The notes below the pieces were generated by a model. It was not told the origin of the DNA and made no database searches. It worked only from the letters and a program-made list of their open reading frames with translations. From positions 60,001 to 124,000 of the forward strand of contig CAJHNH020000818.1 of the NCBI GenBank assembly GCA_905116865.2: a stretch of 64,000 nt of DNA. Direction: 5' to 3'. How positions within the stretch are numbered: the stretch's first letter is position 1; every line of letters begins with the position of its first letter. This DNA comes from Candidula unifasciata. Its lineage: Eukaryota; Mollusca; Gastropoda; Stylommatophora; Geomitridae. A program made the translations under genes and the position numbers. Below, piece by piece: positions 11,462 to 23,951 of this stretch.

Positions 11462-11700
11462 TTGAGAGTTTTTTTCGAAGTCGGAGTTCTTCTGTCTGAG
11501 AGACAAGAAACCAAAAGTCTGCATACAAATGAGTCAGATCTGCAATTCCGATGCGCACGCAACTTTCAGGAGCTGGAAGAGGACTACAGTCGAGAAGTGG
11601 ACGAACAAAACATTCCGCCAGAATTTACAGCTGATGAACGACCTGCTTGTTAAGGAAGTGTAAATCTAACTCCCCCACACTCCTTTTTTTTTTTTTACAT
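11462..11700 (+). repeat. interspersed repeat R4, copy 1
   Basis: The sequence around 'GTTCTTCTGTCTGAGAGACA' and 'AAGTGGACGAACAAAACATT' resembles the stretch at about 14870-15060 ('GTTCCTCTGCATGAGAGGTG', 'AAGTGGACGAACAACCAGAA'). A 63-codon frame is present but degraded in the other copy. It is likely a fragment of a mobile element of unknown type. Confidence 0.4.
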
Positions 11701-11773
11701 ATCTCACAATGGGGTTCCTGAACCCAACCAGGAAAAGATTTACTATTTATTTTTACTGTTTATTGTTATATTA

Positions 11774-12815
11774 TGGAAAGTAATGGCAAGATATGGAGTA
11801 AGCGAACACCTCATCGAAGTGTGCAAAAGTTTATACAGGGATTGTAGAAGTGTAGTTAGAATAAATCAGGGAACATCTCATCCTTTCACAGTAACATCTA
11901 GAGTAAGACAGGGGTGTGTCTTATCACCACTGCTGTTTATCACCTCCATCGACAGTATATGCAAGAATGTCAAGCCCATGAGTGAAAATGTTAGTAAGAT
12001 CAACGAATTACTCTTCGCAGATGACCAGGCCTTGATAGCAGATACAGCCATAAAATTGCAACAACATCTAACATTCATGAATGAAGAATGTAAAACAAAT
12101 AATATAAGAATCAACACTGACAAGACAGAAGTAACGTCAATAGAAAAAAAAAGAAGACAGATCTAAACATAGCAATAGAGTGCAAAGGCATTAAACAGGC
12201 ATTTGAGTTTAAATATCTGGGAACTACATTTACCGAAGATGGGAAATTGGATAAAGAAATTAACATTAGATGCAGTAAAGCAAACCAAGTATTGGGACAG
12301 CTAGCCCCCCTCTTACAACATAAGACAATCCCAATCAGCACAAAGATACATCTTATTCAAAGCGTATTTACTCCAACTCTGTGCTACCAGTGCCAAACAT
12401 GGCCACTCACAACAAACCATACAAAAAAAATTAGTAACCATGGAAATGAGATGTCTGAGAAAGGCTGTAGGAGTGACCATAAGAGATAAGATCAGGAATG
12501 AGATCATAAGAGAAAAAGCTGGCACAGAACCAATTCTAAATTACATACAAAGACAGCAAGTGAAATGGTTTGCCCACTTAGAGAGAATGCCTTGTGAAAC
12601 CATACCATACAAAGCATACATGGAAAGAGAAGAAGGACGTAGAGCACGAGGTAGACCAAGAACAAGATGGAAGAATAACATTACAGAAACTCAACAACAG
12701 CACGATGTGCCCATGGTCGAGGCGGCCAGAAGAGCTAGAAACAGAACCTTATATCTCCCTCGACACACATAGCGGTAAAAGAGGTAGTGAAGAAGAAGAA
12801 GAAGAAGTTTATTGT
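11774..12815 (+). mobile_element. LINE reverse transcriptase, 5' truncated, frameshifted, with (GAA)n tail
   Basis: The copy starts inside the reverse-transcriptase palm (W-K-V-M-A-R-Y-G-V). It shows R-Q-G-C-V-L-S-P-L-L-F and the catalytic box F-A-D-D near 12020, then C-R-C-S-K-A-N-Q-type thumb sequence, then the C-terminal V-K-W-F-A-H-L and R-A-R-G-R-P-R-T-R-W motifs near 12650. Frame breaks lie at about 12150, in an A run, and about 12428. It is closely similar to the longer copy at 27740-29330 (-). The 3' end is a short GAAGAAGAAGAAG tail at about 12789-12810. Confidence 0.85.
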
Positions 12816-13173
12816 TAATCACATATATACTACTTGGTTAACGTCACTCACAGGTTATTTACGACACTCATGCAGAAACTGTAACACATGAAAGCTACAA
12901 GTTACTAGAACTAGGATGCTAGCTGCGTAAGTATATCCTAAACAGCGAAGTGACTGGAGGGCGGAGTGGGGGGGGGGGTGCGGGGGGGGAGGGGAGTTAA
13001 CGTTTCATCAACTCTAGGGAATTGGTTACTTACTAATGCTTAAACGTGCGAACTGATCATACCTCGCTACTGACAGAAATAAACATAATCGCTTGTCTTC
13101 AAATGCCTTTTAGCTAGAGGTTTCTCTTTAGTGGAGCTTCGCATACTAATCTCCATTTGTATTTTTATTTCAG

Positions 13174-13188
13174 TGGATGGCATCAAGA
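13174..13188 (+). CDS. candidate micro-exon (15 nt)
   Basis: The acceptor TTGTATTTTTATTTCAG ends at 13173 and is very strong; the donor is GTAAGA. The exon is only 15 bases and reads TG, four codons (DGIK), then A, in the same phase as its neighbours. The junction codons would be TTG (Leu) with the 8245 exon and AAG (Lys) with the 15169 exon. Skipping it would leave the frame intact. Confidence 0.55.
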
Positions 13189-13299
13189 GTAAGACATTGA
13201 CTACGTATTGTTCGACTGCAAAGTTTAAAGTTATCATTGCTTTACAATAATAGATATGATTATCTCGGAGAATTTGATGCATGTAAATAATTTATAGTT

Positions 13300-13890
13300 C
13301 ATGTAACGGTACTACAATCATACAAATATAAGAATTCAAATATATAGGCAGCATATATACGGAGGATGGCAGACTCGAAAGAAAGATAGAAGCCGGAGTA
13401 CAGAAGGCAAATGCTGTCACCTGCCAGTTAGCCACTCTAATAAGACGTCCAAATATCTCGCTTCCAGCAAAACAGTAAACGCTTAAAAGCATCTTTATCT
13501 CTACTTTATGTTATTAGTGCCAAACACAGACTTTAAATAAGGTACTAGAATAGGTCACTAACAACACTACACGAGACAGAGTTACGAATACCATCATTAG
13601 AGAGGAAGTTGGAATAAAGGCACATCTGGATTATATTGACAGGCAAAGAATGAAATGGTTCGGCCATCTAATGAGAATACAGCCAGACCTGACTGCCTAT
13701 GAGACTTTTTACAGTAGAAAATTTGGGAGGAAGACTAGGAGAAGACCAAGAAAGAGATGGATGTTGTAGCTGAAATCTGCAAAGAAATGAACAAATCCAT
13801 CAAGCCAACGGAGAAGCGCAAGACAAATACAGAAAACCACGACACTGGGCTACAACCTGGAATCAGTGTGACCGCCAAAAAAAAAAAATA
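13300..13890 (+). mobile_element. degenerate LINE reverse-transcriptase C-terminus
   Basis: Broken frames give Y-I-G-S-I-Y-T-E-D-G-R-L-E-R-K-I, then C-Q-L-A-T-L-I, I-I-R-E-E-V-G-I, and M-K-W-F-G-H-L-M-R. This is the same order as the thumb and C-terminal region of the element at 11.8-12.8 kb, but much more diverged. Several stops and frameshifts are present. It ends in an A-rich tract with AATAAGAAG. Confidence 0.7.
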
Positions 13891-14840
13891 AGAAGAAATA
13901 AGTTATAGCAGGGCAGACCAGATTTTCAGCCTTGGCTGGCAGCTGGTCTATGGGGGAATGTCATAAACGTCAGACAAAGAAAGCTCTCCCCTTCTAATCC
14001 GACAGTTCTTGCAAAATGCCCCCTCCTCCCCTCCCCCCACCCCCACCTTTCCTTCCCCACCTCTCCCCCAAAGTATAAGTGTTAGGTTTCCTTAAACATT
14101 AGAGAAAAACTGGCAAAGGCTTCGAAGTTATTTTTGCTTCCTACAGTGCTTTGCTAATGCAATTTCCACATATGGAAAGTAGTGTATGATTTCGCTGCCT
14201 GAGCTCCAGAGTTTAGAGCTTAGTTGCAGCCCTGTGAGCTGTTAGTCCTGTGGAACGCCTTTCATTAATGCAGCAGTTGTGTCATAGTATTCATGGCGGT
14301 AGTTGCTTTACGTGTGAGCTGGGTAAATACCTTATATAATAATTTTACGAGTGTATTGTAACCAACTACTTCCATTAACGACAAACTGCATTTCTGTGGC
14401 GACTGGTGACTTTGGCACCTCTAGCAACTGAAATACGCATTTCCTGTGTACTCATATTTCGGGATTTTTCCAGGACTAGTTGTTTCTTACCAGTTTTTCA
14501 ATTGCAATAATGAGGAGCATTTCATTTGATTTTCAATGGCACAGGAACGGAGCAAGTTGATACTTTTGACAACCAAGCGTGCCGTAGCTTAGATACCGAT
14601 TATCTGTTAACACCTTGCAGCACAAAGCACAATGTAGACAAGAGAAAGAAAACAAACTGTTAAAGAGGTGCTAAATCTCTACGCAAAATAATAAAGTAAT
14701 AAGAGGAGACGATATCAGAAACCACAATATCACGAAACAAGTGTGGACATAACCAGTGCTAAACTAAGTCAGAAGATAACAAATCAAATGGTTCAGACTT
14801 TCCGCGTGGTTTTGGGGACACACAACCCCTTAACAAGCAT
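13891..14840. other. largely unique intronic sequence
   Basis: This holds a C-rich tract at about 14020-14070 and otherwise ordinary sequence. The words 'GCAGACCAGATTTTCAGCCT' and 'GGCTGGCAGCTGGTCT' at 13925 resemble 24100-24135, so a diverged interspersed repeat starts here. No convincing exon was found. Confidence 0.4.
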
Positions 14841-14869
14841 GTCATAAAAGGCGACTAATTTTGATAACT

Positions 14870-15075
14870 CATTCGAAGCGCAGTTCCTCTGCATGAGAGG
14901 TGAGGAATGAACATTATGATTACACCTTAGTCAGATATGTGAAAAAGAATGCCCGCGCAAATTTAAAACAAAGGCCTAGCTCCAGAAGTGGACGAACAAC
15001 CAGAAGTATTTACTGGAGTCTATTTCCGATAAATGCTAAGAAGAAGGGGCGATAAACAGCCAGCAAATGATAGAA
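14870..15075 (+). repeat. interspersed repeat R4, copy 2
   Basis: This is the counterpart of 11462-11700. The shared words are a CTCTGCATGAGAGGTGAGGA-like start and AAGTGGACGAACAA. It is non-coding here. Confidence 0.4.
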
Positions 15076-15168
15076 AAGATACGTAAAACTAACTTTATTC
15101 ATTTTTCTTTGGGTTTATTTTTAATGTTCTGATGAATTCACACTGTTTTCAAAATGTATACCTTTCAG

Positions 15169-15195
15169 AGACATTCAACTTGGCGGGCTTTGTGG
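15169..15195 (+). CDS. candidate micro-exon (27 nt)
   Basis: The acceptor AATGTATACCTTTCAG ends at 15168; the donor GTAATG is moderate. The exon reads AG, eight codons (TFNLAGFV), then G. The junction with the 13174 exon gives Lys, and with the 17553 exon Gly. The segment is hydrophobic with small residues and follows a lysine-rich part, so it continues an amphipathic pattern. Confidence 0.5.
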
Positions 15196-15207
15196 GTAAT
15201 GCATTTT

Positions 15208-15285
15208 AAACATATTTGTTTGTGTGTGTGTGTAAGTGTGTGTGTGAGAGTGTGTGTATGTGTGTGTATGTGTGTGTTTTCAAAA
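15208..15285. repeat. (GT)n dinucleotide tract
   Basis: GTGTGTGT runs are interrupted by AAG, GAGA and TATG. Confidence 0.9.
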
Positions 15286-15404
15286 TTCCAAAAGAGCCAG
15301 TACCTACACAAAAAGTACTAGTATATACCTGGCATATTAGAGAGATCAATACATGCAGGACTACTTGTCACATAAAGTTGTTTAAATAAAGCAAACGTAC
15401 ATTC

Positions 15405-15710
15405 ATTCATTATTACCTACGTACGTACATACAAACAAACACATACACAAACACATAATGCAAACACACAAAACGTACACACATATAAACACACATACAA
15501 ATACATAAATACATGCATGCATACATGCATATACATATAAAACACATACATACATAATACATACATACATACACATATAAATGCACGTATGTACATATAT
15601 ACATACAGACACACATTCACAAACATACATACATACACACATACATTCGCACATACACACATACACACACACACACATACATACATACATACATACATAC
15701 ATACATACAT

Positions 15711-15743
<33 letters not shown>

Positions 15744-16246
15744 TACATACATACATACATACATACATACATACATACATACATACATACATACATACAT
15801 ACATACATACATACATACATACATACATACATACATACATACATACATACATACATACATACATACATACATACATACATACATACATACATACATACAT
15901 ACATACATACATACATACATACATACATACATACATACATACATACATACATACATACATACATACATACATACATACATACATACATACATACATACAT
16001 ACATACATACATACATACATACATACATACATACATACATACATACATACATACATACATACATACATACATACATACATACATACATACATACACACAC
16101 ACATACATACATACATACATACATACATACATACATACATACATACATACATACATACATACATACATACATACATACATACATACATACATACATACAT
16201 ACATGCATGCATGCATGCATGCATACATACATACATACATACATAC
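15405..16246. repeat. (CATA)n / (CACA)n microsatellite
   Basis: The left part to about 15740 is degenerate ACATAC with ACAC insertions. From 15740 to 16205 it is near-perfect CATA with one CACACAC interruption near 16090. A short (CATG)n patch then precedes the SINE body. All frames over it (Tyr-Ile-His-Thr or Val-Cys-Met-Tyr repeats) are artefacts. Confidence 0.97.
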
Positions 16247-16432
16247 GGACTTTCTTCAAAAATGACCTTGGCTCCCAGGTCGACACAGTTTTGAGCGGGT
16301 ACTGGAAGCAGTCCCGGGAAAGTAAAGGCAGCCGGCGTGATGCTGACCACATTACCCATCTTGTGCCGATTGATCTATAAAAATATAGGTCTAGCCCTAT
16401 ATGCCCTATACGTGGAAAAGGGTCCTTTACTT
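16247..16432 (+). mobile_element. SINE body and 3' end, head replaced by microsatellite
   Basis: The copy starts at the head/body junction and runs TTCAAAAATGACCTTGGCTC, GCCGGCGTGATGCTGACCAC, 'CTTGTGCCGATTGATCTATA', and ATAGGTCTAGCCCTATATGC, ending near TTTACTTACTT. It is the best forward example of the family's 3' half. The tRNA-like head is absent, and (CATA)n abuts it directly. Confidence 0.8.
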
Positions 16433-16499
16433 ACTTTTCTTTCTACTACTTATCCCCTTTAACATCTGCTAAAATCAAAGTGTCTGTCTCGAAACACCT

Positions 16500-17068
16500 A
16501 AATCAAAATATATCCAACGTTGATTAGACCAGTAGTTTTTAATGGCTCTAAAATTTGGAACACAACTAAAAGCGATGAATCCCCATTGCAGACTTTGGAA
16601 AACAGAAACTTACGACCAATCTTTGGACTCATCAAACATGCAAACAGCGGTGAATAGAGAGTTAGAAGAAAAAAACGAAATTCATGTTTAAATTACCACT
16701 GATAACTGGAATCATGAGAGCTAAAACACTGAAATTGTTGGGGCATATTGAAAGAGAAGTAAAAACTGTATACACGAGGAAGATAAATGATCGTAGACCA
16801 CGAGGCAGACTAAGAAGACGTTGGAGAGATAATATCCAGACAGATCTGCAAACACTTGGTGTCACCAACTGGAAAGAGTAGACCCAAACAGAGAGATGAA
16901 TGGAGGCGGGTAAAATCTGCAACAGGGAACCTCAAGGGCTTGTGCTGAGGAAGAAGAGAAGTAAGGTGTGTGATATATTATTGGGGTGTGAAACGGCAGG
17001 TTGGCAGGGAAATACAGCGCAATGTGACACTAGTCCTGACAGACCACAAGAAAGATCAGCATCAAAGG
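16500..17068 (+). mobile_element. LINE reverse-transcriptase C-terminus ending in (AAG)n
   Basis: The frame at 16684-16881 reads K-L-P-L-I-T-G-I-M-R-A-K, L-L-G-H-I-E-R, and R-R-P-R-G-R-L-R-R-R-W-R-D-N-I-Q-T-D-L-Q. This is a typical C-terminus of an endonuclease/reverse-transcriptase LINE. The following 180 bases lead directly into the long (AAG)n tract at 17070, which sits where the element's tail would be. A reverse-strand relative lies at 34200-34440. Confidence 0.75.
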
Positions 17069-17069
17069 A

Positions 17070-17398
17070 GAAAAAGAAGAAGAAGAAGAAGAAGAAGAAG
17101 AAGAAGAAGAAGAAGAAGAAGAAGAAGAAGAAGAAGAAGAAGAAGAAGAAGAAGAAGAAGAAGAAAAAGAAGAAAAAGAACAAGAACAAGAAGAAAAGCA
17201 AGAAGAAGAAGAAGAAGAACAGAAGAAGAAGAAGAAGAAGAAGAAGAAGAAGAAGAAGAAGAAGAAGAAGAAGAAGAAGAAGAAGAAGAAGAAGAAGAAG
17301 AAGAAGAAGAAGAAGAAGAAGAAGAAGAAGAAGAAGACGAAGAAGAAGAAGAAGAAGAAGAAGAAGAAGAAGAAAGAAGAAGAAGAAGAAAAAGGAGG
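17070..17398. repeat. (AAG)n microsatellite
   Basis: About 330 bases of AAG triplets carry a few AAA and AAC variants near 17160-17220. It begins at the 3' end of a LINE fragment. Long Lys, Glu or Arg frames over it are artefacts. Confidence 0.97.
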
Positions 17399-17552
17399 AT
17401 AACGAGGAGGAGAATGAGGAAAATAGGTGGAAGAAAAAAGGATGAGTGGAGTTGGAAATGAAGACGGAAGTTATGATGATGGTAATGGTAATGATGATGA
17501 TGATGGCGAAATGTGTTAATCGTGTTCTTATTACATTTTTGTTCAATTATAG

Positions 17553-17576
17553 GGACACCAATGAAAGATTTGTTAA
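17553..17576 (+). CDS. candidate micro-exon (24 nt)
   Basis: The acceptor ATTTTTGTTCAATTATAG ends at 17552 and the donor is GTGAGC. The exon reads GG, seven codons (TPMKDLL), then A, in the common phase. The junction codons would be GGG (Gly) before it and ATG (Met) with the 22615 exon. It sits only 10 bases before a (TTTC)n tract, and that tract lies within the intron. Confidence 0.5.
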
Positions 17577-17586
17577 GTGAGCAGCA

Positions 17587-17912
<326 letters not shown>

Positions 17913-18309
17913 GTCTAACAATTTGGGCGAAAGATGTATTTTTCAGAATCACAGACCGTTGACGACATCGATCGAATGCTGATTGGTCTTAAGTGGGTCG
18001 ATATACCCTTTCACAGGAGTTTCCAAAGACCAAAGAAAACACACATTTTCACAAAAATTATGATGTGGCAACAAAAATACCTGTATGGTTAGGGATCGCC
18101 AGAATATGGGGAACTATATTAAAGAGTCGCAGCATTAGGATTGTTCAGAGCCACTGGCCTATCTTTAGTATTAAATATCCATCACCTAATTGCAAAAAAA
18201 CTCCATGCAACACCGGGCTTGTGTGGTAATGGTTATGGGTAACATCATTAGAACTTCTTTGGGGGTTTAAGTGCCTATAAATCATTCTTCGCCCCCATGT
18301 AGAATGCAA

Positions 18310-18618
18310 GGCAAGAATCCAGGCAAGAGTATGTGTCTAATTTTATACGAAAACGCCGCTGGAACTATGTCGGCCACGTCCTTAGAATGGATAAATCAAG
18401 ACTTTCCTCATTTGGACACCACAGGGGAAAAGATCTCGTGGAAGACCAAGGGAAACCCTACGTAGAACTATCATCAGGGAAGGCTCGCTCATGGGCCACT
18501 CAAACATCCAAGACCTACAACGGATTGCAACGGACCGCCGTGCATGGAGAGTCACGACCTCTGCCCTATGTGCCGCACTCGACACAAGAGGAAAGACTAA
18601 CTAACTAACTAATGTAGA
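18310..18618 (+). mobile_element. LINE reverse-transcriptase C-terminus with (CTAA)n tail
   Basis: The frame at 18333-18440 gives R-R-W-N-Y-V-G-H-V-L-R-M-D, a LINE C-terminal signature. After frameshifts come R-E-T-L-R-R-T-I-I-R-E-G-like and A-W-R-V-T-T-type words near 18550. It ends AGACTAACTAACTAACTAAT, a three-to-four-unit (CTAA) tail. Confidence 0.7.
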
Positions 18619-18654
18619 ATGCAATTGTTCGTTATGTCAAAGCCTAAACAGGCC

Positions 18655-18795
18655 TGTTGCTGGGGCCCCTATTATAGCCTGATGGTTCAACGGGGTTTCC
18701 AAGACCTCTCCACGGGTGATTCTCATCCGAATTGTGGCACTTTGTGTCACCACGTGTTTATCGCTCTGTGTTATCTACTAGTGGGGTCAAACTTA
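18655..18795 (-). repeat. interspersed repeat family R1, copy 2
   Basis: On the - strand it carries CACTAGTAGATAACACAGAG, 'GCGATAAACACGTGGTGACA', 'CACAAAGTGCCACAATTCGG' and 'GGAGAGGTCTTGGAAACCCC', in the same order as the copies at 29.5, 40.9 and 52.7 kb. The (TAC)n tract starts immediately after it. Confidence 0.75.
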
Positions 18796-18796
18796 C

Positions 18797-20165
<1,369 letters not shown>

Positions 20166-20219
20166 GGGGTATTTTTATTTTATTTAAGTCCAACGATATA
20201 AATCCTTCATGTCCTCTTG

Positions 20220-20690
20220 GTCTACAGCCCAGTTTGAGATCTTTTGATCTCAGGGTGTTAGACTTTTCACCAGCAGCCAGGAGGGTAAATTGTACTCTCG
20301 TACCATACGTCCAACTGGGAAGATGGAAGGGGAAGGGGGAAGGAGGAATGGTGGGGGGGGGGGATGCGTGGTCTTTAAGTATGGTGTCCCCCTCGAGTGC
20401 TAGAGGTCCTGGGTTTAGGCCCCGATGAAGGCTGGTAATTTTTCACCCAGACTTCTAGTCATTTCCACTGGTCTCTGGGTAGCAAGATCGGACGCCAATG
20501 TGTATTGTTGCCCTCATTAAAAAAATCCCTTGGCAGTTGGAAATGTAAAAGAGTACCCTAACGGCACTGCCTGGGCAAAATATGGCCTTAAAAATCTACC
20601 TAAAAAGTATTTTTGGATCCTCGCCGGTAAATAGATTTCATGCACTGCGCTGAGATTCTTCAGACTCAGTCTTACAACTGCGCCGTGTCA
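20220..20690. other. unclassified repeat-like sequence
   Basis: It contains a G tract near 20355 and 'GGTCCTGGGTTTAGGCCCCG', which loosely resembles a polymerase III B box and hints at a diverged SINE. No firm assignment is possible. Confidence 0.3.
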
Positions 20691-20694
20691 TTTT

Positions 20695-21270
20695 AAATGT
20701 GATCTTGAGCTGCCAAATGGACTCACTCTACCACTGACTTGAACAACAAAGGCAGGTCCTTATTCTATGTCTCAGGACAAGACGTAACAAGCTCAACAAA
20801 CATATGCACAGGCTTACTCTAAGTTAGAGGTTCTCAACCTGTGTATCGTGACCCTTTTTTAGGTCAAACGAACCTTTCATCTAAGACCATAAAAAATAAC
20901 ATATTCAATGAAGTTTTTTAGTAGTAGCGAAAATGAGTGTATGTTTGGGGATTGCCATAAAAGGGGGTACTGTATTATAGGGTATTTGGAAGGTTGAGAA
21001 GCACTGGTCTTAGTAGTTCACCATTGTGCCCTTGTTGGCGGTGTGTGCAGACTACAGAACATGTCCTGCAAACATGTCCCTGGTACCACCCATTGAAAAG
21101 AGAATGTTTGCCCACTGTGTCAGCACGGCACTCTAAGCTATATGGAACTAAAAGGGAACTCCTAAAATCAGTCCAGTTTAGCACAGGAACGTGTCTGTCG
21201 GTGTAAATCAGAAAGTGAACACAACAAAAACAAGAAAATGTGATCTAGAGCTGCCAAATGGACACATTCT
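20695..21270 (+). mobile_element. retroelement C-terminal fragment flanked by about 30-bp direct repeats
   Basis: The frame at 20994-21205 reads S-P-L-C-P-C-W-R-C-V-Q-T-T-E-H-V-L-Q-T-C-P-W-Y. This is the cysteine/histidine motif that follows RNase H in the same class of LINE as those at 49.2 and 55.1 kb (Q-I-A-E-H-V-L-Q-D-C). Words beginning AATGTGATCT and continuing GAGCTGCCAAATGGAC occur at about 20695-20725 and again at about 21236-21268, flanking the fragment. Confidence 0.6.
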
Positions 21271-21445
21271 AAATTGCTCCCGGTAAGTTCTATGGTAAGT
21301 AAAGGCATTCTGCAAGATGTTGAGAACATCAAACTTAAAGTGCAGAATAGTCGGTGCTTTATTAATATTCTACCCCAAGCAGGGGAAATTCACAGGTCAC
21401 GGAACAGTCTAATATTCCAGGGGGGTGGTAGATAGGCTGTATGCA

Positions 21446-21541
21446 GTGGGATGTTCCGTTTTCAAATCAAAATATTAGTGGGATGTCCCGTTTTCAACTG
21501 AAAATATTAGTGGGATGTCCCATTTTCAGCTCAAAATATAA
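21446..21541. repeat. 32-bp tandem repeat, three copies
   Basis: GTGGGATGTCCCGTTTTCAA followed by CTGAAAATATTA recurs with an exact 32-base period at 21446, 21478 and 21510, with a few base changes. Confidence 0.9.
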
Positions 21542-21544
21542 TGA

Positions 21545-22320
21545 TTACGTTAAAAATGTTCGTATCGGGAACAGATCTCAACTCGTTTTATCTACGACAT
21601 TTAAGGCGAATGTTGAAACTGTTTCTGGTGAAGACGAGCAGCTCACAAACTGTGTGCACATTTCATTCTCGTTTCCTTAATTCATTCTCATGTTGTGACA
21701 TTATATGTCACATTAGGCTCGCAATCTTTTCCTCCATTCTTTTGGAGTCCTCGCTTCCTTAATCCCTTTATTTTCCCTTTTTAATGCCTATTTGGTGATT
21801 CTCCGCTGGTTTCGTCTCAGGATATGTCCGGTATAGCTCCATCTTCTCTGTCTTATAACTGTGGATACAAGTGGCTGTCCAGACAGTTCTCTTATTTCTT
21901 CACTTCTTTTGAATTAATTCAATTTTATCTGTATCCTTTTCCTGAGATATTTGTTTTCGACTGCATTTTCGTTCAATGTCTTTAGTGGTTCTCAGATTTT
22001 TACTTTTATATGTTAAAAATGAAGCAACATTAGAAATGAAAATACGTAGCTTCGTTTGAAAACTGTTCAGTTTAGAAGTCCCATATTTTGGTCAAGCTGT
22101 TAGAAGCTTCTGATGCCTTGCAAATGCGTGCCATGATTTCTTTCTTTGTATTTCCTTCACTATGAAAATTACTGTCTAAATTAGAAAACTGATCTGTTAC
22201 TTTAACTTCTTTTGTCTCTTGAGTTACATATACTTGATTTATTGTTAGTGTCTTCAATCTGTTAGTCTTTTTTATATTCATTTTGTTGACTGCCATGATT
22301 TTCTCTAGCCACACATGTTA
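21545..22320 (-). mobile_element. LINE reverse-transcriptase fragment, reverse orientation
   Basis: The - strand frame from 22314 to 22072 reads V-T-D-Q-F-S-N-L-D-S-N-F-H and then K-E-I-M-A-R-I-C-K-A-S-E-A. This corresponds to the F-K-Y-L-G-S and I-K-A-R-I-C-K-A thumb region of endonuclease/reverse-transcriptase LINEs. Downstream the frame is broken, but R-E-D-G-A-I-P-D-I and S-G-E-S-P-N-R-H-like remnants persist to about 21750. Confidence 0.7.
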
Positions 22321-22324
22321 ACAA

Positions 22325-22580
22325 GGTAGTAGCAGTGGCATAGCGGCTAGACACTCGCCTGTGGATCAGAAAATCGTAGGTTCACTCTCTGGCGGAGTCT
22401 GACTTTTTTTTCAAAAATGACGTTGGCTCCCAGTTCGACCCAGCCTCGTCCTGGGAAGTAAAGGGGGCCGGCGTGATGCTAACCACATCAGCTATCTTGT
22501 GCCATTGCTCTATAAAATATAGGTCTAGCCCTCTAAACCCAATACCCATGAAAGGCATTTAAAAGGGTCCCTTTAAACAT
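22325..22580 (+). mobile_element. tRNA-headed SINE, nearly full length
   Basis: The head reads AGTGGCATAGCGGCTAGACA, with A-box-like TGGCATAGCGG, then GATCAGAAAATCGTAGGTTC, with B-box-like GGTTCACTCTC. The body carries AAAAATGACGTTGGCTCCCA, GCCGGCGTGATGCTAACCAC, ATAGGTCTAGCCCTCTAAAC and an end at AAAAGGGTCCCTTTAAACAT. It lies just upstream of the 22615 micro-exon and forms part of that intron. Confidence 0.8.
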
Positions 22581-22614
22581 GTTAACACTTGATGCCATAT
22601 ATTTTTACTTCCAG

Positions 22615-22644
22615 TGTTCATTGCTGGTTTCAAGAAGGACTTAG
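22615..22644 (+). CDS. candidate micro-exon (30 nt), penultimate
   Basis: The acceptor ATATTTTTACTTCCAG ends at 22614 and the donor GTAAGTGA starts at 22645; both are close to ideal. The exon reads TG, nine codons (FIAGFKKDL), then G. With the GG that begins the terminal exon, the last G makes a Gly codon immediately before Lys-Arg. The segment is hydrophobic and basic, in the manner of a helical secreted peptide. This is the best-supported micro-exon by splice-site quality. Confidence 0.6.
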   Translation, partial: CSLLVSRRT

Positions 22645-23140
22645 GTAAGTGAATTTTCTGACACCGATATATTGATTTTGAAAGTATATATTATGTAAAC
22701 ACGCATAGGCTAGCGAAAATAATTCGTTCTACAATTACATTTTTTAGCCGAGTGTTCGGTCACAGAAACTGATTTCCAGTAGGTTTATAGACACAGATCG
22801 CGGTGTGGTAACTTGCGTATCATCCAAACATTCGTTATCTGAATCCAAATTCGTTAGCCATGGCCGAACAAATGATATTATTTTGTTAGCCGAAAATTTC
22901 GCAAGCCGGTACGCTCGTTAGCTGAGGTTCACTGCATTTACATGGCTTTTTTTTTTTTTTTTGCAGTACCACGTACCGTAAACTTTTGGTCAGACCGAAT
23001 GTCTTGCAATAGAGATTTTTTTTTAAAATTCGGTCACTTTTATCAGTTGAAATCTAACTATCTGGAACCTGCAAACAGTTTTCAGACTCAAATATGCAGA
23101 CTGAAAATATTGGAAAGCAAACTTAAATTGTATATTTGGT

Positions 23141-23572
23141 AGGAACGAAATGACAAAACTGGCTGTCAACAACAAATAAAAATAAATGGTGAAGAAATTG
23201 AAAATGTCACAAACTTTGAATATCTAGGTTCTATAAAAAAATAGCAATGGAGACTGTTTGACAGAAATTAAAAGGAGGATGGCCATAGTAATGCAAAGAT
23301 TAAACAGCCTAAAAAAGCTAAAAAAAAAATATTTTGGTCATTTCAAGCGCCACGAAGGATTGGAAAAAAATTATAGAAAAAGGCATGGTACCAGGAAGGA
23401 GGGACAGGGGCCGACTAACACGAAGATGGGCACAGGATATAAGTGACTCCTTGAGTATGAAAGTGCATTGGGCGGGAGAGCTGGTTAAAGACATTAGAGT
23501 TTCTTTCAGTCAAACCGTGATGAGAGCGACGTTCTGCAAAGGACATGTTACATGATGATGATGATGAAACGA
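23141..23572 (+). mobile_element. LINE reverse-transcriptase C-terminus with (GAT)n tail
   Basis: Broken frames give L-T-E-I-K-R-R-M-A-I, then V-P-G-R-R-D-R-G-R-L-T-R-R-W-A-Q-D-I-S-D near 23390, and T-V-M-R-A-T-F-C-K-G at the end. This is followed by a short GATGATGATGATG tail. A relative in the opposite strand lies at 58695-58935 with the same ending and tail. Confidence 0.75.
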
Positions 23573-23580
23573 TGAAACTA

Positions 23581-23614
23581 GTTTTTTTTTTTTTTTGGGG
23601 GGGGGGGGGGGGGT
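23581..23614. repeat. poly(T) followed by poly(G)
   Basis: About 15 T are followed by about 20 G with one interruption. Homopolymers of this length are likely assembly-sensitive. Confidence 0.9.
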
Positions 23615-23824
23615 GGTTTAAATCAATCCTTTAAATGAAAGAGAAACCGCCATGGATTCCGTGAATAATTGCAGACAAAGAAACTTCAAAACACACCAAC
23701 AAAGCATTAACCACTTTTGATGTGTATCAGGCATCTTAAAAATTCGTGGAAAAGTTAAATGCAATCGAAAACAAGAGGAAATAAATATATACGCAGTCAC
23801 AAGTATCTTTCTCTGTCTCTTTTC

Positions 23825-23951
<127 letters not shown>

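Noticed and set aside
12854..12880. 27-nt micro-exon candidate
   Set aside because: The phase fits, but both splice sites are weak. It was useful as a measure of chance matches.
16900..17460. Poly-Lys, poly-Glu and poly-Arg frames here and over the other GAA/CTT tracts
   Set aside because: They are microsatellite translations in all frames, with no supporting sequence.
17947..17985. 39-nt micro-exon candidate (S-Q-T-V-D-D...)
   Set aside because: The acceptor is strong, but the donor GTCTTA is poor.
18169..18225. 57-nt exon candidate in the common phase
   Set aside because: The acceptor is mediocre, and it is longer than the other exons. It could be real but is not separable from chance.
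22965..23141. Alternative terminal exon in the micro-exon phase, open for about 58 codons
   Set aside because: The acceptor is a homopolymer T run ending GCAG, and the sequence leads straight into a LINE fragment. The exon at 25562 is the better end.
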